This document shows, in pieces, positions 1 to 5,834 of a DNA stretch of 6,649 nt. Source of the stretch: Deltaproteobacteria bacterium (GTDB lineage Bacteria > Desulfobacterota > Syntrophorhabdia > Syntrophorhabdales > Syntrophorhabdaceae); contig DNYO01000234.1 in the NCBI GenBank assembly GCA_003506795.1, positions 1-6,649 of the forward strand, in the 5' to 3' direction. Every line of letters starts with the position of its first letter. Within the stretch, counting starts at the first letter, position 1. Under the pieces are notes generated by a model. That model worked only from the letters and a program-made list of their open reading frames with translations, did not search any database and had not been told where the DNA came from. The position numbers and the translations under genes were made by a program.

Positions 1-268
1 GACGGACAGGCTGCTCAGGAGGCTCGAGGCCTTGCTTATCGTTGCCGACCGGGACCATACGCTCATTCTCTCCGGTAATGGCGACGTAGTCGAGCCCGAC
101 GACGGCATCGCGGCCATCGGTTCGGGCGGCCCGTACGCCCAGGCGGCGGCAAAGGCGCTGGTCAAACATGGATCGCTTTCCGCGGCGGAGATCGTCAAAG
201 AAGCAATGGCCATCGCTTCGGACATATGCATTTACACGAATAACAGGGTAAACATCGAGGAACTTTGA
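1..268 (+). CDS. hslV: HslV, ATP-dependent protease peptidase subunit (C-terminal half, 5' end outside window)
   Basis: HslV (ClpQ) is the threonine peptidase of the cytoplasmic HslVU protease. It forms a double hexamer that degrades proteins unfolded and fed in by HslU. The reading frame is open from the left edge (first full codon at base 2) and gives 88 residues before TGA at 266-268, about half of the family's usual length of roughly 175. The N-terminal catalytic threonine lies outside the window. Visible family sequence includes LLRRLEALLIVAD, SGNGDVVEPDDGIAAIGSGG and, near the end, DICIYTN. In that last motif the Cys and Thr match the residues assigned to metal (sodium) binding in HslV. 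The protein ends IEEL, as many HslV proteins do. A TTG at 32 is an internal Leu codon, not a start, because the family match continues upstream of it. The stop overlaps the hslU start by one base (TGATG), suggesting coupled translation of the two partners. Confidence 0.96.
   Translation, partial: TDRLLRRLEALLIVADRDHTLILSGNGDVVEPDDGIAAIGSGGPYAQAAAKALVKHGSLSAAEIVKEAMAIASDICIYTNNRVNIEEL
257..261 (+). promoter_or_regulatory. Ribosome binding site of hslU
   Basis: GAGGA sits inside the last codons of hslV, 6 bases before the ATG at 268. This spacing favours ATG 268 over the in-frame TTG at 265, which would be only 3 bases away. Confidence 0.65.
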
Positions 269-1599
269 TGAAACAATTAACACCGAAAGAGATCATGGAA
301 GAACTGGACCGGTTCATTATCGGTCAGAGCAAGGCGAAAAAGGCCGTTTCGGTGGCTCTTCGCAACAGGTGGCGGCGCCAGATGATACCCTCCGACCTGC
401 GCGACGAAGTGGCTCCCAAGAACATCATCATGATCGGCCCCACGGGGGTGGGTAAAACGGAAATCGCCCGCAGGCTCGCGAAGCTGGCCAATGTCCCTTT
501 CCTGAAGATAGAGGCGACGAAATTTACCGAAGTAGGATATGTCGGCAGGGACGTGGAATCGATGATCAGGGACCTCACGGAGCTCTCCGTCAATATGCTG
601 AAGAAGGAAGAGCAGGAGCGCGTCAAGGAAAAGGCCGCAATAATGGCGGAGGAGAGGATCCTCGATCTGCTCATCCCGAAGAGACGCAGCAGTGCGGCCG
701 GGGAGGAGGAAGAAAACGGCGACCAGTCGCGGGAGAAGATGCGCATGCGCTTCAGGGCGGGTACCCTCAAGGACCGACTCGTGGAACTCGAGGTCCCGGA
801 CAGGGCGCTGCCCCTCATAGAGATATTCTCTGCGCAGGGGATGGAAGAGATGGACATGCAGCTTCGGGACGTGTTCGGCAACATGCTGCCGCAGAAGACG
901 AAACGAAGAAAAATGAAGGTGGGCGAGGCATACGAGCACCTTATCCAGGAAGAATCGAGAAAGCTTATTGATATGGATCGGGTCACTGCCGATGCCGTTG
1001 ATCGCGTGGAGCAATCGGGGATCATCTTTCTCGACGAGATCGACAAGATCGCAAGCCGCGACCACGGGCACGGACCCGATGTGTCACGCGAAGGTGTCCA
1101 GAGGGACATCCTGCCCATCGTTGAAGGGACCACGGTCACAACGAAATACGGAATGGTGAGGACAGACCATATACTGTTCATCGCCGCCGGTGCCTTCCAC
1201 ATGTCCAAGCCGGCCGATCTTATCCCGGAATTGCAGGGACGGTTCCCCATCCGGGTGGAACTCGATGCTCTCAATCGGGATGACTTCTACCGGATTATTA
1301 CGGAGCCCGAAAACGCACTCATAAAGCAGTACAGGGCGCTTCTCAAAACGGAGGACGTGGAGCTCGTATTCGACGACGAGGCGATCCGGGAAATCACCGA
1401 TATCGCCCAGCGGATCAACGAGATGACGGAAAACATAGGTGCGCGCAGGTTGTACACGGTGATGGAGAAACTCCTTGACGATATCTCTTTCACGGCACCC
1501 GACCTGAAAGGCCAGAGGGTTGATGTTTCGAAATCCTATGTCCTTGAGAAGCTGGGAGAGTTTCTGGACAAAGAGGACCTGAGCAGGTACATTCTGTAA
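268..1599 (+). CDS. hslU: HslU, AAA+ unfoldase/ATPase subunit of the HslVU protease
   Basis: HslU (ClpY) is the hexameric ATPase that unfolds substrates and passes them into HslV. The 443-residue product has the usual family length. In order it shows an N-terminal FIIGQ segment (16-20), Walker A GPTGVGKT (57-64), the GYVGRD pore loop (90-95), the inserted I-domain (roughly 110-240, with a charged EEEEN-containing loop near 146-150), Walker B IIFLDEID (252-259), the arginine-finger region around GRFPIRVEL (324-332) and sensor-2 GARRL (391-395). It ends DLSRYIL; in this family the C-terminal tail inserts into HslV to activate it, so the partner interface looks intact. ATG 268 is preferred over TTG 265 because of ribosome-binding-site spacing. 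The gene overlaps hslV by one base and is followed 19 bases later by argB. No key residue appears to be missing. Confusion with ClpX is unlikely given the I-domain, the tail and the hslV neighbour. Confidence 0.98.
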   Translation: MKQLTPKEIMEELDRFIIGQSKAKKAVSVALRNRWRRQMIPSDLRDEVAPKNIIMIGPTGVGKTEIARRLAKLANVPFLKIEATKFTEVGYVGRDVESMIRDLTELSVNMLKKEEQERVKEKAAIMAEERILDLLIPKRRSSAAGEEEENGDQSREKMRMRFRAGTLKDRLVELEVPDRALPLIEIFSAQGMEEMDMQLRDVFGNMLPQKTKRRKMKVGEAYEHLIQEESRKLIDMDRVTADAVDRVEQSGIIFLDEIDKIASRDHGHGPDVSREGVQRDILPIVEGTTVTTKYGMVRTDHILFIAAGAFHMSKPADLIPELQGRFPIRVELDALNRDDFYRIITEPENALIKQYRALLKTEDVELVFDDEAIREITDIAQRINEMTENIGARRLYTVMEKLLDDISFTAPDLKGQRVDVSKSYVLEKLGEFLDKEDLSRYIL

Positions 1600-1606
1600 C
1601 GATACC

Positions 1607-1610
1607 GGGG
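1607..1610 (+). promoter_or_regulatory. Weak ribosome binding site of argB
   Basis: GGGG, 8 bases before ATG 1619, is the only purine-rich run in the 19-base hslU-argB gap. It is a poor Shine-Dalgarno match, the weakest in the window. Upstream in this frame there is no ATG, GTG or TTG back to an in-frame TGA at 1580-1582, so ATG 1619 is the start despite the weak site. Confidence 0.35.
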
Positions 1611-1618
1611 TATATGAC

Positions 1619-2458
1619 ATGAGCGAAAAGATACAGACGCTGCTGGAAGCACTTCCTTATATCAGTAAATTTGCCGGATCCGTCTTCGTCATAAAATACG
1701 GCGGCGCGGCAATGGAGGAAGAATCGTTAAAGAAGGAATTCGCCAAGGACGTGGCGCTCCTCAAGTATGTCGGGATCAACCCCGTTATCGTTCACGGCGG
1801 CGGTCCCATGATCGGCAAACTTCTCAAGGACCTTCAGATACCGACACGTTTTGTCGACGGTCTTCGGGTCACCGATGAGAAGACCCTGCAGGTGGCCGAG
1901 ATGGTGCTGTCGGGCCTCGTCAACAAAGAGATCGTGAAAAATATCAACGATATGGGGGGCAGGGCGATCGGCCTTTCGGGCAAGGACGGGAGGCTTCTCG
2001 TCGCAAAGCGGGTGGATCGCGACGACATCGGACTCGTGGGCGAAATAACCTCTGTAGACACTGCGATCATCAAAGACATCAGCAAACATGGTTATATCCC
2101 CGTAATAGCACCGATAGCCGACGGAGTGGATGGCAAGTCATACAATATCAACGCCGACACGGCTGCGGGGAGTATTGCCGCGGCCCTCTCTGCGGAGAAA
2201 TTCATACTCCTCACCGATGTCGAGGGGGTGATGGGACAGGACGGAAGGCTTATTTCCGTCTTGAAACGATCCGAGATAGAAAAGCTCATAGATGACAAGG
2301 TGGTAACGGGTGGGATGATCCCCAAGGTGACCTGCTGCACCGGTGCCCTCAAAGGGGGCGTCCGGGAGGCGCATGTCGTTGACGGCAGGGTCCCCCATGC
2401 CATCCTGCTCGAAGTTTTCACCGATTCCGGAATAGGCACAGAGATCACAGGAGACTAG
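1619..2458 (+). CDS. argB: N-acetylglutamate kinase (ArgB)
   Basis: ArgB phosphorylates N-acetyl-L-glutamate with ATP, the second step of arginine synthesis and commonly the feedback-controlled one. The product has 279 residues, slightly short for a family usually nearer 290-300. Amino-acid-kinase motifs are all present: KYGG (26-29), HGGGP (59-63), GLRVT (81-85) with the substrate-binding Arg83, SGKDG (120-124), NINADTAAG (176-184), LTDVEGV (198-204) and GGMIPK (231-236). The N-terminus carries the helix TLLEALPYISKF (7-18), and the C-terminus has HVVDGR (252-257), HAILLE (260-265) and GIGTEI (271-276). These end regions resemble those of arginine-sensitive hexameric kinases such as the Thermotoga and Pseudomonas enzymes, so inhibition by arginine is likely (inference). 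The N-terminal helix is shorter than in the Pseudomonas protein as I recall it. The start is fixed because no alternative exists in frame. The gene lies 4 bases before argD. Confidence 0.97.
   Translation: MSEKIQTLLEALPYISKFAGSVFVIKYGGAAMEEESLKKEFAKDVALLKYVGINPVIVHGGGPMIGKLLKDLQIPTRFVDGLRVTDEKTLQVAEMVLSGLVNKEIVKNINDMGGRAIGLSGKDGRLLVAKRVDRDDIGLVGEITSVDTAIIKDISKHGYIPVIAPIADGVDGKSYNINADTAAGSIAAALSAEKFILLTDVEGVMGQDGRLISVLKRSEIEKLIDDKVVTGGMIPKVTCCTGALKGGVREAHVVDGRVPHAILLEVFTDSGIGTEITGD
2449..2453 (+). promoter_or_regulatory. Ribosome binding site of argD
   Basis: AGGAG overlaps the end of argB, 9 bases before ATG 2463. It is a strong match at good spacing, so argD translation probably follows directly from argB. 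Confidence 0.6.
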
Positions 2459-2462
2459 AAGA

Positions 2463-3656
2463 ATGCAGGAAGAATTGATCAAGAAAGCAACACAGTACAT
2501 TGCAAATACGTATACACGTTTTCCCATAGTCATCACCAAAGGGGAAGGATGCTGGTTGTGGGACGTAAATGGAAGACGGTATCTCGACCTTCTGGCCGGC
2601 ATCGCCGTATGCAACCTGGGGCACGCCCATGAGAACGTCGTTGAGGGACTCAGCGCCCAGGCAAAGAAGCTCTTTCATGTTTCCAATCTTTTCTACATGG
2701 AGCCGCAGATAAAAGCGGCGCAAATGCTCGTGGAACATTCCTTCGGCGACAAGGTCTTTTTCTGCAACAGCGGGGCGGAGGCCAACGAGGCTGCCATCAA
2801 GCTCGCCCGGAGATATTCATGGAACAAGTACGGAGAAGGGCGCCACGATATCATCACCATGGAGAATTCCTTCCATGGCCGGACCGTCAATACCCTTGCG
2901 GCAACGGGGCAGAAAAAATTCGGCGTGGGTTTCGAGCCGCTTACGGAGGGGTTTGTCCATGTCCCGTTCAATGATATCAACGCGGTCAGGGACGCGATTA
3001 CCGACAAAACATGCGCCGTCATGCTCGAACTCATCCAGGCCGAGGGCGGCGTTTATGTGGCGGACAAGAACTATGTGACTGAACTCAGGGAACTCACGAA
3101 GGCGAAGGACATCCTCCTTGTCCTGGATGAGGTGCAGACCGGTATCGGCAGGACAGGGGCTTTCTTCGCCTATGAGCATTTCGGGATCACGCCGGACATT
3201 ATGAGCCTTGCCAAAGCGCTGGGCAACGGCTTTCCCGTTGGGGCGATGGTGGCGACGGATGACGTGATGTCCGCCTTTGTACCGGGAACCCATGCATCCA
3301 CGTTCGGAGGCAATCCTCTCGCCTCGTCGGCCGTAATTGCAACGCTTAACACCCTGATAGATGACGACGTGATAAAGAAGTGTGCCGAAGCAGGCAAATA
3401 CCTGCACAGCTGCCTTCTCGAGATCCAGAAGGACTTTCCCTTTGTGGTCGAGGTAAGGGGAATGGGTCTTATCTGGGGCATCGAACTTTCCATAGATGCC
3501 GACGCGATAGCGAAGGAGTTTCTCCAGGAAGGCATAATACTCAACTGCACCAAAGGAACGACCCTCCGCCTTGTCCCTCCGCTCATCATCAAGAAAGAGG
3601 AAATAGATATATTTCTGGAGACGGCAAAGAGGATATTTGAAAGGAAAATCGGGTGA
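2463..3656 (+). CDS. argD: Acetylornithine aminotransferase (ArgD), PLP-dependent
   Basis: ArgD converts N-acetylglutamate 5-semialdehyde to N-acetylornithine using glutamate as amino donor; ArgD enzymes often also serve as N-succinyl-diaminopimelate aminotransferase in lysine synthesis. The 397-residue product has the normal length for a class-III (fold type I) aminotransferase. Visible motifs are DLLAGIAV (42-49), the phosphate-binding SGAEANE (103-109), FHGRT (137-141), the cofactor-ring segment LDEVQTGIGRTG (221-232) with Asp222 and Gln225, the PLP-binding Lys251 in LAKALGNGFP, and THASTFGGNP (277-286). The C-terminal RLVPPLII (369-376) is also typical. One departure is ELIQAEGG (189-196), where I expect roughly EPIQGEGG. 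ATG 2463 is supported by AGGAG upstream and by family alignment at the N-terminus. Its stop overlaps the argF start by 4 bases. Ornithine or succinylornithine aminotransferase activity is an alternative, but the arg cluster argues for ArgD. Confidence 0.96.
   Translation: MQEELIKKATQYIANTYTRFPIVITKGEGCWLWDVNGRRYLDLLAGIAVCNLGHAHENVVEGLSAQAKKLFHVSNLFYMEPQIKAAQMLVEHSFGDKVFFCNSGAEANEAAIKLARRYSWNKYGEGRHDIITMENSFHGRTVNTLAATGQKKFGVGFEPLTEGFVHVPFNDINAVRDAITDKTCAVMLELIQAEGGVYVADKNYVTELRELTKAKDILLVLDEVQTGIGRTGAFFAYEHFGITPDIMSLAKALGNGFPVGAMVATDDVMSAFVPGTHASTFGGNPLASSAVIATLNTLIDDDVIKKCAEAGKYLHSCLLEIQKDFPFVVEVRGMGLIWGIELSIDADAIAKEFLQEGIILNCTKGTTLRLVPPLIIKKEEIDIFLETAKRIFERKIG
3641..3645 (+). promoter_or_regulatory. 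Ribosome binding site of argF
   Basis: AAGGA within the last codons of argD lies 7 bases before GTG 3653. It supports the GTG start, since the first in-frame ATG further downstream (3788, residue 46) would remove conserved sequence. Confidence 0.6.
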
Positions 3657-4582
3657 AAAGGGACTTTACCAAACTACTGGACATCACGAAGAAGGAATGC
3701 GATCTTCTCCTGAAAAGGGCAAGACACATCAAGGGGCTGCGGAAAAAAGGCAAACCCTGGCAGCCCCTGGCGGGCAAAAGCCTTGCCATGATCTTCGAAA
3801 AGGCCTCGACGAGGACCCGCCTTTCGTTTGAGGCGGGTATGCATGAACTGGGCGGCCATGCGATCTTTTTGAGTCCCTCGGAAACGCAGATCGGCCGCGG
3901 AGAGCCCATACAGGATACGGCCCGTGTCCTCAGCCGTTACGTAAACGGTGTCATGATCCGGACCTATTCGCAGAACATCGTGGAGGACCTCGCGAAATGG
4001 GCCGCTATCCCCGTAATCAACGGGCTTTCCGACCATTGCCACCCCTGCCAGATCCTTTCCGACATGCTGACAATACAGGAATACAAGGGAAGTCTCACGA
4101 ATGTAAAAGTGGCCTATATCGGAGACGGCAACAACGTTGCGAATTCATGGCTTGAGGCGGCGATACTGATGGGGATGCCCTTCTCCATCGCCACGCCGAA
4201 GGGCTATCTGCCCGATCGGGAACTGACGGAACGGGCTTCCCGAAACAGCGATTTCACAATCACAGACGACCCGTCGGAGGCCGTGCGTGACGCCGACGTC
4301 ATATACACCGACGTGTGGGTCAGCATGGGTCAGGAAAGTGAAAAGACGGCGAGGAAGAAGGCATTCAGGGGATACAAAATAGACGATAAACTGCTGGGGC
4401 ATGCGCGCCGTGACGCCATCGTCATGCACTGCCTGCCGGCCTATCGCGGTCAGGAAATAACGGACGAAGTTTTTGAACGCTTCAGTGAGGTCATATTTAC
4501 TCAGGCAGAGAACAGGCTGCACGCGCAGAAAGCGCTGCTCGAGTGGCTTCTCGGGAAGCCGTCCAGAGCTTCCGTCGAATAA
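3653..4582 (+). CDS. argF: Ornithine carbamoyltransferase (ArgF), GTG start
   Basis: ArgF transfers the carbamoyl group of carbamoyl phosphate to ornithine, giving citrulline. The 309-residue product has the usual length for the anabolic enzyme. Carbamoyl-phosphate-binding motifs are FEKASTRTR (48-56), RTY (103-105) and HPCQ (130-133). The ornithine side is shown by GDGNNVANSW (157-166) and the SMG loop DVWVSMGQE (220-228). The catalytic HCLPA (259-263) and ENRLHAQKA (286-294) complete the set. The intact SMG loop argues for true ornithine as substrate rather than acetyl- or succinyl-ornithine, and the low overall divergence argues against aspartate carbamoyltransferase. Translation starts at GTG 3653, which overlaps the argD TGA (GTGA), with AAGGA 7 bases upstream; this looks like translational coupling. 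Its own stop is 13 bases before argG, whose product uses the citrulline made here. Confidence 0.97.
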   Translation: MKRDFTKLLDITKKECDLLLKRARHIKGLRKKGKPWQPLAGKSLAMIFEKASTRTRLSFEAGMHELGGHAIFLSPSETQIGRGEPIQDTARVLSRYVNGVMIRTYSQNIVEDLAKWAAIPVINGLSDHCHPCQILSDMLTIQEYKGSLTNVKVAYIGDGNNVANSWLEAAILMGMPFSIATPKGYLPDRELTERASRNSDFTITDDPSEAVRDADVIYTDVWVSMGQESEKTARKKAFRGYKIDDKLLGHARRDAIVMHCLPAYRGQEITDEVFERFSEVIFTQAENRLHAQKALLEWLLGKPSRASVE

Positions 4583-4585
4583 AAT

Positions 4586-4590
4586 GGAGG
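4586..4590 (+). promoter_or_regulatory. Ribosome binding site of argG
   Basis: GGAGG, the best Shine-Dalgarno match in the window, lies 5 bases before ATG 4596. It overlaps another in-frame ATG at 4584, so it cannot serve that codon; this decides the start in favour of 4596. Confidence 0.7.
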
Positions 4591-4595
4591 TCAGG

Positions 4596-5795
4596 ATGAA
4601 AAAGGTTAAGAAAGTGGTCCTTGCGTATTCGGGAGGGCTCGACACATCGATTATCGTGAAATGGCTCAAAGACGTGTATGATTGCGAGGTAATCGCCTAC
4701 GCTGCAGACGTCGGTCAGGAAGAGGAACTTGTCGGTTTGGAGGAAAAGGCCCTGAAGACCGGTGCGTCAAAGGTTTATATAGAAGACCTTCGGGAAGAAT
4801 TCGCCCGGGATTTCATATTTTTTGCCATAAAGTCGAATGCCATTTACGAAGGCAACTACCTCATGGGCACGTCCATCGCACGGCCGCTCATCGCGAAAAG
4901 ACAGATTGAGATATTGAGGGAGGAAAAGGCCGATGCAGTCTGCCATGGATCGACAGGCAAGGGCAACGACCAGGTCCGTTTCGAACTCACCTTCTATGCC
5001 ATGGAGCCGAACGTCACGATAATAGCGCCCTGGCGGGAATGGGAATTTACGTCACGGGACGACCTCATCGACTATGCAAAAAAGCACGACATAGAAGTCC
5101 CGGTGACGAAGAAGAAACCCTACAGCATGGACCGGAACCTCATGCATATCAGCTATGAGGGCGGCATTCTGGAAGACCCCTGGTCGGAGCCGATCGAAGA
5201 CATGTTCAAGACCACCGTTTCTCCCGAAAAGGCCCCCGACACGCCGACATACGTGGAGATTACCTTTGAGAAGGGCGTTCCCGTGGCGATAGACGGCGAG
5301 AAGATGTCCGCCTTCCAGATCGTCGACTACCTGAACAAGACCGGCGGGGCAAACGGCATCGGGCGGGTCGATATCGTGGAGAACCGTTTTGTGGGAATGA
5401 AATCACGCGGTGTGTACGAGACGCCGGGATGTACTATCCTCCATGCGGCGCACCGCGCCGTCGAGACGTTGACCCTTGACAGGGAAGTGATGCATATTCG
5501 CGACGGTCTCATCCCCAAAGTCGCCGAGCTCATCTATTACGGGTTCTGGTTTTCCCCGGAGATGAAGGCGATCATGGCCATGACGGACGAGATCCAGTCC
5601 GTGGTCAACGGCACCGCGCGGTTGAAACTCTATAAGGGCAACTGCATCGTCGTGGGGCGCAAATCGGAGAATTCTCTCTACATGAAGGATTTCGCGACCT
5701 TCGATACCGACACCGTCTACGACCAGAAGGACGCCGGCGGTTTCATACGCCTTAACGCCCTGAGGCTGCGTATCAGGGCAATGCTTGAGAAATAA
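4596..5795 (+). CDS. argG: Argininosuccinate synthase (ArgG)
   Basis: ArgG joins citrulline and aspartate in an ATP-dependent reaction through a citrullyl-AMP intermediate, giving argininosuccinate and AMP. From ATG 4596 the product has 399 residues, the usual length for the bacterial family (about 400). The N-terminal adenine-nucleotide-alpha-hydrolase fold has the PP-loop AYSGGLDTS (10-18). The second signature GSTGKGNDQVRFE (118-130) contacts substrates. MDRNLMHISYEGG (178-190), ILEDP (191-195) and ETPGCTILHAAHRA (275-288) follow, and the C-terminus GGFIRLNALRLRIRA (381-395) forms the family's terminal helix region. The frame stays open upstream into argF as far as a TTG at 4473, but those extra residues do not resemble the family and overlap argF. 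A second in-frame ATG at 4584 would add MEVR and lacks a usable ribosome binding site. The next gene is leuS rather than argH, which encodes the following pathway enzyme. Confidence 0.98.
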   Translation: MKKVKKVVLAYSGGLDTSIIVKWLKDVYDCEVIAYAADVGQEEELVGLEEKALKTGASKVYIEDLREEFARDFIFFAIKSNAIYEGNYLMGTSIARPLIAKRQIEILREEKADAVCHGSTGKGNDQVRFELTFYAMEPNVTIIAPWREWEFTSRDDLIDYAKKHDIEVPVTKKKPYSMDRNLMHISYEGGILEDPWSEPIEDMFKTTVSPEKAPDTPTYVEITFEKGVPVAIDGEKMSAFQIVDYLNKTGGANGIGRVDIVENRFVGMKSRGVYETPGCTILHAAHRAVETLTLDREVMHIRDGLIPKVAELIYYGFWFSPEMKAIMAMTDEIQSVVNGTARLKLYKGNCIVVGRKSENSLYMKDFATFDTDTVYDQKDAGGFIRLNALRLRIRAMLEK

Positions 5796-5823
5796 ACGGA
5801 TTCAAGCCCGATTTACTACGTCT

Positions 5824-5827
5824 GGAG
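5824..5827 (+). promoter_or_regulatory. Ribosome binding site of leuS
   Basis: GGAG precedes three consecutive in-frame ATG codons at 5829, 5832 and 5835. The spacings are 1, 4 and 7 bases, so the third ATG is the best placed. Confidence 0.5.
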
Positions 5828-5834
5828 AATGATG

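Noticed and set aside
277..1274. Two long minus-strand open frames (264 and 316 codons) opposite hslU.
   Set aside because: They are in other frames over a well-supported hslU, have skewed compositions (Ser/Arg- or His/Leu-rich), show no recognisable motifs, and are a common by-product of GC-biased codon use.
1602..1613. Inverted repeat after hslU considered as an intrinsic terminator.
   Set aside because: The arms are only five bases with a two-base centre and no run of T follows, so it cannot form a typical terminator.
2138..2614. Minus-strand open frame spanning the argB-argD junction.
   Set aside because: It is the complement of two genes with clear family matches, shows no motif of its own, and there is no room for separate signals.
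4138..4150. AATTCA-containing stretch inside argF considered as an arginine-repressor box.
   Set aside because: It is a lone half-site-like string inside conserved coding sequence, not near a start codon or promoter.
4473..4595. Extension of the argG frame upstream to TTG 4473.
   Set aside because: The added 41 residues lie inside argF in another frame and do not resemble ArgG. A strong ribosome binding site sits just before ATG 4596, where the family N-terminus begins.
4145..4669. Minus-strand open frame spanning the argF-argG junction.
   Set aside because: It covers conserved parts of two confirmed genes and its translation shows no recognisable domain.
5785..5834. Possible promoter for leuS: TTGAGA at 5785 with TTTACT at 5812.
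   Set aside because: The spacing of 21 bases is too long, the -10 match is only 4 of 6, and it would leave almost no leader before the start codon.
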